Position numbers and translations under genes: made by a program. From NCBI RefSeq assembly GCF_001305675.1, contig NZ_CP011853.1, forward strand, positions 558,001 through 622,000: a DNA stretch of 64,000 nucleotides, written 5' to 3'. This DNA comes from Gordonia phthalatica. GTDB lineage: Bacteria; Actinomycetota; Actinomycetes; Mycobacteriales; Mycobacteriaceae. Below, one piece after another: positions 15,799 to 23,707 of the stretch; position 1 is the stretch's first letter; the number at the start of each line of letters is the position of its first letter. A model generated the notes under the pieces. The model ran no database searches. It had not been told where the DNA came from and saw only the letters and a program-made list of their open reading frames with translations.

Positions 15799-16563
15799 TC
15801 AGGCGGGAGGGAGTTTCGGGGGGTTGGCGGCGAAGGCTTCGGGGTCGCCGCCGGCCTGGACGATGCCGACCAGGCTGCTCCAGACCATCATCGTCAGCTC
15901 GTCCGTCAGGGCCCGGGCCGTGCGGTCGGGAGAGGAGATCCACTCCTCGACGGCGCGGGTCGTCGCGCCGACCATCGCCGTCGCCCACGTCCGGGCACCC
16001 GACGTCTGTGCGCCGCGGGCCGCAAAACGGGTCTCCAGCGTCGACTCCAGAGCGCCCGCGAAGATCTTCTCCGCATCCGCGGCCACCGGACGGCTCGCCG
16101 ACGGCCGCGCCATCGTGAACCGGTACACGTTCGGATCCGACGACACCGTCTCCACGTAGACGCTGATCGTCGCCTGCACCAGGCGGTAATCGCCGATGTC
16201 GCCCGACAAGGCCTCGATCAAGCGCGGCATGATCGTCGACTCCACATACGCCAGAGTCACCGCAGCAGCCAGATCGTTCTTGTCCGCGAAATACCGGTAC
16301 AGCACCGTCTTCGACACCCCGATGTGGCGAGCGATGTCGTCCATCCCCGCCTCCGCGCCCAACGCGCGGACCGCCTCGATCGTGCCCGTCGTCAACTCCG
16401 CCCGACGCTCCTGCTTGTGCTTCTCCCAGCGCTGCTTTCGACCGTCAGACGTGACGGCCTCCACCGCGGGCGTCAGCACGCGCTGTTCGAGCTCACGAGT
16501 CAACGTCGCCGCCGCATTCACAGCGGCGCGCGCAGCACTCGTCGGTATCGGTGGGTTAGCCAT
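15799..16563 (-). CDS. TetR family regulator (Rv0472c-like)
   Basis: A 254-residue TetR protein with an unusually long N-terminal extension (about 60 residues) before the helix-turn-helix, whose recognition helix is GVSKTVLYRYFADKNDLA. This long leader and the divergent DUF445 gene match mycobacterial Rv0472c-Rv0473. The start ATG at 16563 has AGGTG close upstream; a GTG one codon earlier is also possible. The 3' end faces the IS1182 element. It probably regulates itself and the divergent gene across their 40-bp gap. Ligand unknown. Confidence 0.85.
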   Translation of the reverse strand: MANPPIPTSAARAAVNAAATLTRELEQRVLTPAVEAVTSDGRKQRWEKHKQERRAELTTGTIEAVRALGAEAGMDDIARHIGVSKTVLYRYFADKNDLAAAVTLAYVESTIMPRLIEALSGDIGDYRLVQATISVYVETVSSDPNVYRFTMARPSASRPVAADAEKIFAGALESTLETRFAARGAQTSGARTWATAMVGATTRAVEEWISSPDRTARALTDELTMMVWSSLVGIVQAGGDPEAFAANPPKLPPA

Positions 16564-16603
16564 CACCTAGCAACCCTAGTAGGCGGTGGGTAACACTGGA
16601 CGA

Positions 16604-17923
16604 GTGTCGTCCACCTTCGATCAACGGTCACGGCTCGCAGCGGTGCCCTCGGTGCCCGCGGGACTCACCGAAAACGACGCGCAGCGGGCCCGTGACCTGC
16701 GGCGCATGAAGATCCTCGCCACCGGTCTGCTGCTCTGTGCCGCCGCCATCTACTTCGTCATGCGATGGCTCGAACACCGCGACGGCCAGGATGTCGCGGC
16801 TTGGGTCGGGTACGTCCGGGCCACCGCCGAAGCCGGAATGGTCGGTGCGCTCGCCGACTGGTTCGCCGTCACCGCCCTCTTCCGGCAGCCCCTCGGACTG
16901 CCCATCCCGCACACCGCGCTGATCCCGCGGAAGAAGGACCAGATCGGCGAACAGCTCGGCGGGTTCATCCAAGAGAACTTCATGACCCGGGACGTCATCG
17001 AAGGCCGCGTCCGTGCCCTCGACCTACCGCGGCGCGTGTCCACCTGGTTCGCCGACCCCGCCAACAAACCGCGCGTCAACGACGAGGTGTCCCGCGTCTT
17101 CAAACTCTGGTCCGAGATGCTGCGCGACGAAGACGTCGAACGCTTCATTCAAGCCGTCCTCAAGTGGGCGGCCGAACCCGTCTGGGCACCGCCTGCCGGT
17201 CGCATCCTCGAACAGCTCGTCGCCGAAGACCGCCTAGAACCCGTCATCCAACTGGCCTGCGACCGCGCCCACGACTGGGCGCTCGGCAGCTCCCTGCTCA
17301 TCGATCGCGTCGTCGACCGCGACGGCCCCGCCTGGGCGCCGAAATTCGTCAACCACCTCGTCGGCGACAAGATCTACCGCGAACTCACCGAATTCACCTA
17401 CAAGGTCCGCAGCGACCCCCGCCACGAACTCCGCATCGCGATGCACGACTTCATCGCCGACTTCGCCCAAGAGCTGCAGCACGACGACGCCACCATCGCC
17501 AAGTTCGAGGGCCTCAAAGACGAACTCCTCGGCCGCGACGAGATCACCGGCGCGGCATCCACCGCATGGCAGGCAGGCAAAGCCGTCATCGAGCAGATGC
17601 TCGACGACCCCGAGTCCACCCTCCGCACCTCACTGTCCGACGCCGTCGTCCAACTCGCCGAACGCATCCGCGACGACGAGCCGCTCCAAGCCAAGATGAA
17701 CGGCTGGACGGTGCGCGCCGCACGACACGTCGCCGAGAACTACTCGCCCGAGATCATCTCGGTCATCACCGAGACCGTCCGCAGCTGGGACGCCGAGGAG
17801 ACCAGCCGCAAGATCGAACTCCAAGTGGGCCGCGACCTGCAGTTCATCCGCATCAACGGCACCGTCGTCGGCTCCCTCGCCGGTTTGACGATCTACACCG
17901 TCTCCGTGCTGCTGTTCTCCTGA
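16604..17923 (+). CDS. DUF445 membrane protein (Rv0473-like)
   Basis: A 439-residue protein of the DUF445 family. One hydrophobic segment lies near the N-terminus (ILATGLLLCAAAIYFVMRWL), followed by the family motif GALADWFAVTALFRQPLGLPIPHTALIP, a long helical middle, and a C-terminal hydrophobic stretch (NGTVVGSLAGLTIYTVSVLL). The family function is not established. The GTG at 16604 is chosen because AACACT lies 6 nt upstream, the arrangement of a leaderless message; an alternative GTG is at 16586. It diverges from the TetR gene. Confidence 0.85.
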   Translation: MSSTFDQRSRLAAVPSVPAGLTENDAQRARDLRRMKILATGLLLCAAAIYFVMRWLEHRDGQDVAAWVGYVRATAEAGMVGALADWFAVTALFRQPLGLPIPHTALIPRKKDQIGEQLGGFIQENFMTRDVIEGRVRALDLPRRVSTWFADPANKPRVNDEVSRVFKLWSEMLRDEDVERFIQAVLKWAAEPVWAPPAGRILEQLVAEDRLEPVIQLACDRAHDWALGSSLLIDRVVDRDGPAWAPKFVNHLVGDKIYRELTEFTYKVRSDPRHELRIAMHDFIADFAQELQHDDATIAKFEGLKDELLGRDEITGAASTAWQAGKAVIEQMLDDPESTLRTSLSDAVVQLAERIRDDEPLQAKMNGWTVRAARHVAENYSPEIISVITETVRSWDAEETSRKIELQVGRDLQFIRINGTVVGSLAGLTIYTVSVLLFS

Positions 17924-17944
17924 CGGCGACACCGCCGACGAAAA

Positions 17945-17989
17945 CAAGCACGTGCGCTTGCACTTGTTAGCGCTCGTCGCGGATACTGG
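17945..17989 (+). promoter_or_regulatory. Promoter/operator region of the XRE regulator
   Basis: The perfect palindrome GCACGTGC (17948-17955) sits within a longer CAAGCACGTGCGCTTG inverted repeat. It is followed by TTGTTAGCGCTCGTCGCGG and ATACTGG, a segment shared with the hbhA promoter. GATACT at 17982-17987 is a good -10. Autoregulation by the XRE protein is plausible. Confidence 0.5.
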
Positions 17990-18008
17990 ACGAGGGAGGA
18001 AGGGACAC

Positions 18009-18509
18009 ATGACATCCGAGCAGAGCAATCAGGACGCCCCGCAGGACGGCGCGACCACGGTCGAGGCCGTGACCAACGCGGCGCAGGACATCGGCGAGTT
18101 CATCCGAACCCAACGACTGTCCGCCAAGGTGTCGCTGCGTCAGCTCGCCGAACGCGCCGGAGTCTCCAACCCGTACCTCTCGCAGATCGAACGAGGCCTG
18201 CGCAAGCCGTCGGCCGACGTCCTGTCCCAGATCGCCAAGGGACTGCGCGTGTCCGCCGAGGTCCTGTACGTCCGTGCGGGCATCCTCGAAGCCCGACCCG
18301 CCAGCCCGGTCCGCGACGCCCTCCTCGCCGACGGCTCCATCAGCGAACGCCAGAAGCAGATGCTGCTCGAGATCTACGACTCCTTCCGCCGCGAGAACGC
18401 CCAGGGCGACGACGGCGAACAGCAGACTCCCGCCGACGAGGCCGGCTCCGCTGTGAACGAGGTGAGCGACGTCCTCGGCACCGACTCGGCCACGTCGGCC
18501 CGTGATTAA
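18009..18509 (+). CDS. XRE family transcriptional regulator (Rv0474-like)
   Basis: A 166-residue regulator with a short acidic N-terminus, an XRE helix-turn-helix at residues about 28-85 (VSLRQLAERAGVSNPYLSQI and KPSADVLSQIAKGLRVSAE), and a C-terminal acidic tail. It matches mycobacterial Rv0474, which sits beside hbhA in that genus. The ATG at 18009 has an AGGAAGGG ribosome site. It is followed after 9 bp by the DUF2516 gene, whose -10 box overlaps its stop codon. Confidence 0.85.
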   Translation: MTSEQSNQDAPQDGATTVEAVTNAAQDIGEFIRTQRLSAKVSLRQLAERAGVSNPYLSQIERGLRKPSADVLSQIAKGLRVSAEVLYVRAGILEARPASPVRDALLADGSISERQKQMLLEIYDSFRRENAQGDDGEQQTPADEAGSAVNEVSDVLGTDSATSARD

Positions 18510-18518
18510 GGTGGACTC

Positions 18519-18845
18519 GTGAGCACCGCAGTCTTCGTCCTGTACGCCCAGCACTACATCCTGCTGGCCATCACCGTGGTATCCGGGATCACGGGTGCCG
18601 TGGCGCTCGTGCACGCCGCAACCACCCGGGCCGACGCATTCACCGCGATCAGCGCCCAGACGAAGGGGATCTGGGTGGCGATCCTCGCCGTCTCGACCGT
18701 CCTCATCTGGGTGGTGCAGGCCACTCTCGGATTCGGCCTGATGTTCTTCCTCATCGCGATCACCGCGGTGCTGGTCTACGTCGTCGACGTCCGCGCGCGG
18801 ATCGACGAGATCCTGGGACGCTCGTGGTTCCGGAAGAACGCGTAG
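18519..18845 (+). CDS. DUF2516 small membrane protein (Rv0476-like)
   Basis: A 108-residue protein with three to four predicted membrane helices (HYILLAITVVSGITGAVALV, IWVAILAVSTVLIWVVQATL, MFFLIAITAVLVYVV) and a short basic C-terminus. It belongs to DUF2516, function unknown, found next to hbhA/Rv0474 in mycobacteria. The GTG start is 6 nt after TAAGGT, which overlaps the stop of the XRE gene, so it may have its own leaderless promoter as well as read-through. Confidence 0.82.
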   Translation: MSTAVFVLYAQHYILLAITVVSGITGAVALVHAATTRADAFTAISAQTKGIWVAILAVSTVLIWVVQATLGFGLMFFLIAITAVLVYVVDVRARIDEILGRSWFRKNA

Positions 18846-18861
18846 AGACGCGGCCGACCCA

Positions 18862-19641
18862 GTGAGCGAATACCGCATCAACGACCTCGCCCAGGTGTCG
18901 GGCGTCAGCGTCCGCAACATCCGCGTCTACCAGGACCGCGGACTGCTCCCGCCGCCGACCATCCGCGGCCGCACCGGCTGGTACTCCGACGAACACCTGG
19001 TCCGCTTGAACTTGATCTCGCGGATGCTGGAGCGCGGCTACACCTTCGCGACCATCAGCGAACTACTGCATGCCGCGCACTACGGCATGAAGGTGGAGCA
19101 CGTGCTGCGTGCCGCCCCGAAGGGCGGCCGGCTGCGCAACATCAAGCGCGCAGCAACGATCACCTTCACCGAATTGAAGAAGACCCTGGGCGCCGACGAG
19201 CGGGCCATCTCACTCAGCCAGAAGCTGGGACTGCTCACCAAAGACGGCACCCACTATGCAATCCGCAACCCGGAAGTGCTGGAAGGCGCCGAGGCGCTGG
19301 TCAAAGGCGGCATCGACATCGATGACCTCCTCGAACGATGGGTACGAGTCGAGTCGGATCTGACCGATGTCGCTCGCAGCTTCGTCTCCATCATCACCGG
19401 CCAGTACTTCGACGAGAATCTGCCGGACCTGGGGGAGGCGAAGCTCGCGAAGATCGCGGGCCTGATCCAGACCGTCCGGCCGATGGCCCACGAGATCGTC
19501 GAGACCACGTTCAGTCGAGCACTCGACAACGAGATCTCCCGCGCGATCGGCGAGGCCACCAAGTATTTCGAAGCGAAGCAGCACCGGGCTGCGGGCGACG
19601 GCGCCACCGCCGCCGACCCAACGGAAGAGGACGACCGATGA
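18862..19641 (+). CDS. MerR family transcriptional regulator
   Basis: A 259-residue protein. Residues about 4-70 are a MerR-type winged helix (INDLAQVSGVSVRNIRVYQD, then RGRTGWYSDEHLVRLNLI). The long C-terminal part is helical and lacks Cys, so a metal-sensing role is unlikely; a small-molecule or protein partner is more probable. The GTG start follows the DUF2516 stop by 16 bp. Its stop overlaps the next gene's ATG (ATGA), so the regulator and the alpha/beta hydrolase are translationally coupled. Confidence 0.82.
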   Translation: MSEYRINDLAQVSGVSVRNIRVYQDRGLLPPPTIRGRTGWYSDEHLVRLNLISRMLERGYTFATISELLHAAHYGMKVEHVLRAAPKGGRLRNIKRAATITFTELKKTLGADERAISLSQKLGLLTKDGTHYAIRNPEVLEGAEALVKGGIDIDDLLERWVRVESDLTDVARSFVSIITGQYFDENLPDLGEAKLAKIAGLIQTVRPMAHEIVETTFSRALDNEISRAIGEATKYFEAKQHRAAGDGATAADPTEEDDR

Positions 19642-20717
19642 CGAGCAAGAGCAAGTGGGCGCAGGCGCGCAAATGGGGGGCCGTCGCGGCCGGAGCGTTC
19701 ACCGCGGCCACTGCAGCGCAGTTCGCGATCACCGGCGGCGCCATGCTGCGCGAGGTCTTCAAGTACCCGGATCCCGTCGACGACGGCCCCGACCCGGCCC
19801 TGCGGACCCCGACCCACTCGATGCGCTCGTCCGTCGTCGGCACGCCCGACGGCGCCCTGCTGCACGTGGTCGCATCCGGTGACATCGACGACTCCGACGA
19901 GATCCTCGTCCTCATCCACGGCTGGACCTGCAACACCGCGTTCTGGAACGCCCAGTTCAACCACTTCGGCGACAGCCGCCCGATCGTCGCCTACGACCAG
20001 CGCGGGCACGGGCTGTCCGAGCTCGGCCCCAATCGACCGACCGTCGACATGCTGGGGCAGGACCTCGAAGCCGTCCTCGAGGCGATGATCCCGGAGGGCA
20101 AGCGCGCCGTTCTCGTCGGTCACAGCATGGGCGGCATGACCATCATGTCGTGGGCCCAGCAGTTCGGTGCCGGCATGGAGGATCGCGTCTCGGCCATCGT
20201 CCTGTGCGCCACGGCCGCCCGCGGCGTGGTGCAGCGCCAGCACCTGATCCCCGACAACCTGCCCGCCCTCGCCAAGCCGGGCAAGAAGGTGCTGCAGCGC
20301 GTGTTCACCTCGGCACCGGTGCCGCTGCCGGTCAACGCCCTCACCGCGCGCTTCGAGCACTACGTCGCACTCGGTCCGGTGGCCCGCAAGGCGCACGTCG
20401 AGTTCTCCGACAAGATGGTCTCCGCCTGCTCCCCGAAGGCGCGCGCCGCCTGGGGTTCGGCCATGTACACCCTCGACGTCCTGTCCGGTCTCGACAAGGT
20501 GACCGTTCCGACGGCCGTCGTCGTCGGCACCGCCGACCTCCTGACCCCGCAGAAGCATGCCGACGAGATGGCGAAGGCGCTCAGCAGCCGCGGCTTCCTC
20601 CGCTCGTACAGCACCTACGAGGGTTCCGGACACATGGCGCCGTTCGAGCGGTCCGCGGAGTTCAACGAACTGCTCGACGAGGTCCTCGAGGAGCTCAGCG
20701 AGGCAACCGGCAGTTGA
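19638..20717 (+). CDS. Alpha/beta hydrolase, membrane-anchored
   Basis: A 359-residue alpha/beta hydrolase. An N-terminal hydrophobic segment (GAVAAGAFTAATAAQFAITG) may anchor or export it. The oxyanion region is LIHGWTCN, the nucleophile elbow is VGHSMGG, a likely acid is in VVGTADLLTP, and the catalytic His is in GSGHMAPFE. The substrate is not evident; the closest look is to esterases or epoxide-hydrolase-like enzymes. The ATG overlaps the MerR stop. The 3' end overlaps the convergent murB gene by 23 bp. Confidence 0.85.
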   Translation: MTSKSKWAQARKWGAVAAGAFTAATAAQFAITGGAMLREVFKYPDPVDDGPDPALRTPTHSMRSSVVGTPDGALLHVVASGDIDDSDEILVLIHGWTCNTAFWNAQFNHFGDSRPIVAYDQRGHGLSELGPNRPTVDMLGQDLEAVLEAMIPEGKRAVLVGHSMGGMTIMSWAQQFGAGMEDRVSAIVLCATAARGVVQRQHLIPDNLPALAKPGKKVLQRVFTSAPVPLPVNALTARFEHYVALGPVARKAHVEFSDKMVSACSPKARAAWGSAMYTLDVLSGLDKVTVPTAVVVGTADLLTPQKHADEMAKALSSRGFLRSYSTYEGSGHMAPFERSAEFNELLDEVLEELSEATGS

Positions 20718-21783
20718 CGAAGACCGGCTCGGGGTGCAGGTCGACACCGAACGCGTCGCGCACCCCGTCCCGGACCCGTCCCGCCAACTCCAGCAGGTCC
20801 GCGGTGGTCGCCGCCCCGCGGTTCGTCAGCGCCAGGGTGTGCTTCGTCGACAGCCGCGCGGGGGCGTCGTCGCCCGGGAAGCCCTTCGTGAAGCCCGCGC
20901 GCTCGATCAACCAGCCCGCCGACAGTTTCACGCCCGCGTCCGCGGGATAGCGGGGGACCGTCACGTCGTCGCCGACCCGCGCGACGATCCGCGCCAGGAC
21001 GGCCGCCGCATCGGCCTCGGGCACGATCGGATTGGTGAAGAACGAGCCCGCACTCCAGGTGTCGTGGTCGGCGGCGTCGAGCACCATGCCCTTGCCCGCG
21101 CGCAGCGACAGCACTCGTTCGCGGACGGAGGCCGCCTCCGCGGTGCCGCCCTCGTCGACGCCGATCGCCCGGGCCAATTCGCGGTAGGCGATGGGGGCGG
21201 ACACGCCGTCGGCGTTGAGCCAGAACGAGACCGCCAGCACCACGTGGGTGTCACGGCCCTTCAACTTGCTGGTGCGGTACGCCAGGTCGAGGGCCTCCGG
21301 ACCCACCCAGGCGGTCTCGCCGGTCGCGCGGTCCAGCAGCCGAACGCTGCGCAGCACGTCGGCCACCTCGACACCGTACGCGCCGACGTTCTGCACGGGC
21401 GTGGTGCCCGCCGCGCCGGGAATCCCGGACAGGCATTCCAGGCCGCCGAAGCCTGCGGCGACGGTGTCGGCGACCAGCGCGTCCCAGTCGGTGCCCGCCT
21501 CGGCGGTCACGAACGGTCGGTCGCCGTCGACGCCGTATTCGATGCCGCTCGACGCGATGACCACGGCGACGCCGTCGAAACCGTCGTCGCCGATCACCAG
21601 GTTGGAGCCGCCGCCGATCAGCAGGACCGGCTCGCGACGGGAATCGAGATCGCGGATCGTCGACACCAGCGTGTCGGTGTCGTCGCAGCGGACGACGCTG
21701 CGCGCGGGCCCGCCGAGACGCAACGTGGTGAGGGAGGCCAGAACGGTGTCGGCGGAACCTGCGATCTCGTGGGAATTCGTCAC
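20695..21783 (-). CDS. murB: UDP-N-acetylenolpyruvoylglucosamine reductase
   Basis: A 362-residue FAD enzyme that reduces UDP-GlcNAc-enolpyruvate to UDP-MurNAc in peptidoglycan synthesis. Visible are the FAD-domain motifs TTLRLGGPA and LLIGGGSNLVIGDDGF, the substrate-domain segment LSGIPGAAGTTPVQNVGAYG, the SAGSFFTNPIV catalytic Ser region, and the C-terminal NRGAATTADLLELAG. Length is close to mycobacterial MurB. The GTG at 21783 lies 7 nt after TACCGT on the minus strand, a leaderless layout. It diverges from a DUF2505 gene across only 24 bp. Confidence 0.95.
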   Translation of the reverse strand: MTNSHEIAGSADTVLASLTTLRLGGPARSVVRCDDTDTLVSTIRDLDSRREPVLLIGGGSNLVIGDDGFDGVAVVIASSGIEYGVDGDRPFVTAEAGTDWDALVADTVAAGFGGLECLSGIPGAAGTTPVQNVGAYGVEVADVLRSVRLLDRATGETAWVGPEALDLAYRTSKLKGRDTHVVLAVSFWLNADGVSAPIAYRELARAIGVDEGGTAEAASVRERVLSLRAGKGMVLDAADHDTWSAGSFFTNPIVPEADAAAVLARIVARVGDDVTVPRYPADAGVKLSAGWLIERAGFTKGFPGDDAPARLSTKHTLALTNRGAATTADLLELAGRVRDGVRDAFGVDLHPEPVFVNCRLPR

Positions 21784-21807
21784 ACCGGTAACGGTAGCCT
21801 GACTGCT
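21784..21807. promoter_or_regulatory. 24-bp divergent leaderless promoter pair (murB / DUF2505)
   Basis: On the minus strand TACCGT (21791-21796) is 7 nt from the murB GTG. On the plus strand TAGCCT (21795-21800) is 7 nt from the DUF2505 ATG. The two -10 boxes overlap by 2 bp, so the two promoters cannot both be occupied at once. Confidence 0.6.
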
Positions 21808-22296
21808 ATGTCGAGCAAGTTCGAGCATTCGGTGAGCTATCCGTCGTCCGTGTCCGCGCTGTGGTCGCTGCTCAGCACCGAGCAGTACTGGCGCGATCTC
21901 ATCGCCGCCACCAACGGTGACCACGGTGTGCTCGAGTCGTTCACCCTCGACGGTGACACCGTCACCGTGATCACCAAGCAGGGCGTGGGCGCCGAGAACC
22001 TGCCGTCGGTGGTCACCGCCGTCCGTCCCGGCGACCTCGAGATCCCGCGGACCAGCACGTTCACCCTCGGCGGCGCCGCCATCACCGGCCGCATGGAGGC
22101 CTCGGTCAGCGGTGCCCCGGCCACCATCTCCGGCGACATCACGATCGCAGGCGACCCGGCCGTCGCCCAGTACCTCGGCAGCGCCAACGTGGCGATCCCG
22201 TTCGTCGGCGGCAAGATCGAGAAGGCCGTCATCGAGCAGGTCGGTCACCTGCTCGATGCCGAACGCGACGCGACTGTCGATTTTCTCGGACGTTAA
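21808..22296 (+). CDS. DUF2505 family protein
   Basis: A 162-residue protein of the DUF2505 family, which has a START/SRPBCC-like fold and no assigned function. It opens MSSKFEHSVSYPSSVSALWS and has an Ala/Gly-rich middle. No catalytic motif is apparent. It is followed 22 bp later by a second member of the same family, so the two are likely a duplicated pair that may act on or bind a lipid. The murB side matches the mycobacterial Rv0481c-Rv0482 position. Confidence 0.8.
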   Translation: MSSKFEHSVSYPSSVSALWSLLSTEQYWRDLIAATNGDHGVLESFTLDGDTVTVITKQGVGAENLPSVVTAVRPGDLEIPRTSTFTLGGAAITGRMEASVSGAPATISGDITIAGDPAVAQYLGSANVAIPFVGGKIEKAVIEQVGHLLDAERDATVDFLGR

Positions 22297-22318
22297 TTCT
22301 GACGTTAGGCTGTTCCAC

Positions 22319-22837
22319 ATGGCACGACGGCTCAGCTATTCGGCCCGGTACACGCACCCGGCCGAGAAGATCTACCAGGCGCTCTCGCAGAAGAACTACT
22401 GGGAAGACCTCATGGAGGGGTTCCGTGAGCTGACGCCGATCTCCAGCGTCCGCGAGTTCGAGCAGAACGGCGACGGCATCCGCGTGGTGCTGGAGCAGAC
22501 CATCACCCGCGACATGCTGCCGCCGATCGCGCAGACCGTGATGATGAAGGACATGCTCATCACCCGCATCGAGACCTACGGCGTCCTCGACGGCGAGTCG
22601 AAGCGGACCACCGGCACCTACACGGCGTCGATTCCGGCGGGCCCCGGCTCGCTGACCGGTGAGCAGGAACTGTTCCCGACCGAGACCGGCTGCACCATCC
22701 GCAAGACCACCGAGGTCAAGGTCTACATCCCGTTCGTCAACGCCAAGCTGGAACAGCTGATGCTGGTCAACCTCGTCGACCTGTTCCGCGGCGAAGCCGA
22801 GTTCACCTCCACCTGGGTGCAGGACAACATCGCATGA
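22319..22837 (+). CDS. DUF2505 family protein, second copy
   Basis: A 172-residue paralogue of the upstream gene: both open with a short basic/aromatic leader, have a Tyr-Trp segment near residue 28 (YWEDL versus YWRDL) and end in an amphipathic helix. It differs in being more charged (MLPPIAQTVMMKDMLITRIE). TAGGCT lies 7 nt before the ATG, so it may have its own leaderless promoter. The next gene, a methyltransferase, begins inside its stop codon (ATGA), which suggests the two proteins work together. Confidence 0.82.
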   Translation: MARRLSYSARYTHPAEKIYQALSQKNYWEDLMEGFRELTPISSVREFEQNGDGIRVVLEQTITRDMLPPIAQTVMMKDMLITRIETYGVLDGESKRTTGTYTASIPAGPGSLTGEQELFPTETGCTIRKTTEVKVYIPFVNAKLEQLMLVNLVDLFRGEAEFTSTWVQDNIA

Positions 22838-23622
22838 CCCGGTCCGGCCTCAAGGCCGGACGACCTCAGGGACGGATCACCCGCGGCACCACCAACATCA
22901 ACCGGTTGCGACGCGTCGACCGTGCGATGGCCGCCGACCCGCGCATCCGGGCGGCGCTCGACGTCGAACGACCGCTGGCCGTCGACCTCGGTTACGGCGG
23001 TCGCCCGAACACGGCCGTCGAGATGGCGCTCCGCCTACGCCGCGCCGTGCCGTCCCTGGAGCTCGTCGGCCTCGAGATCGATCCCGCGCGCCTCGTCGAA
23101 CCGCGTGAGGGCGTCCGGTTCGCGCTCGGCGGCTTCGAGTTGGCCGGTCTGCACCCGAACCTGGTCCGCGCCTTCAACGTGCTGCGCCAGTACGACGAGA
23201 GCGAGGTCCGCGCGGCGTGGGCGCAGATGCAGGAGGCACTGGCTCCCGGCGGCCTGATCGTTGAGGGCACGTGCGATGAGATCGGTCGACGCTGCTGCTG
23301 GATCCTGCTCGACGCGACCGGCCCGCAGGAGCTGACGCTGTCGTGGTCGCCGGCCTACACCCAGCATCCGTCCGAGTTGGCGGCGCGACTCCCGAAGGCC
23401 CTCATCCACCACAACGTGGCGGGGGAGGCCATCCACGAGTTGCTCACCTGCGCGGACCGCTGCTGGGATCGGGCGGCCTCGCACGAGACCTACGGTCCGC
23501 GCGACCGCTGGCGCTACGCGCGGGCCATGATGCTCGACTCCGGCATCCGCGTGACCATCCCGCGCGGTCGTCGCGTGGACAACATGCTGTCGGTCCCGTG
23601 GGAATTGGTGTCGCCGAACTGA
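22834..23622 (+). CDS. SAM-dependent methyltransferase-like protein
   Basis: A 262-residue protein. A Rossmann-type start is visible at LAVDLGYGGRPNTAVEMALR, where the canonical GxGxG is replaced by GYGGRP, and LVGLEIDP supplies the acidic residue after the second strand. LAPGGLIVEGTCDEIGRR resembles the post-IV region. The catalytic substrate is unknown, and some members of this group may have lost activity. It is translationally coupled to the DUF2505 gene and ends before an 85-bp intergenic stretch. Confidence 0.72.
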   Translation: MTRSGLKAGRPQGRITRGTTNINRLRRVDRAMAADPRIRAALDVERPLAVDLGYGGRPNTAVEMALRLRRAVPSLELVGLEIDPARLVEPREGVRFALGGFELAGLHPNLVRAFNVLRQYDESEVRAAWAQMQEALAPGGLIVEGTCDEIGRRCCWILLDATGPQELTLSWSPAYTQHPSELAARLPKALIHHNVAGEAIHELLTCADRCWDRAASHETYGPRDRWRYARAMMLDSGIRVTIPRGRRVDNMLSVPWELVSPN

Positions 23623-23707
23623 GCCGCCACCTCGTGCGGCAGTCGGCGCCTGTCGTCCGTACGGATGGACCTGCGAAGATGTCTCATTTCCGGCTTACGA
23701 TTGCCCC

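Noticed and set aside
20557..22296. 579-residue plus frame over murB
   Set aside because: Antisense to murB except for the last 162 codons, which are the DUF2505 gene.
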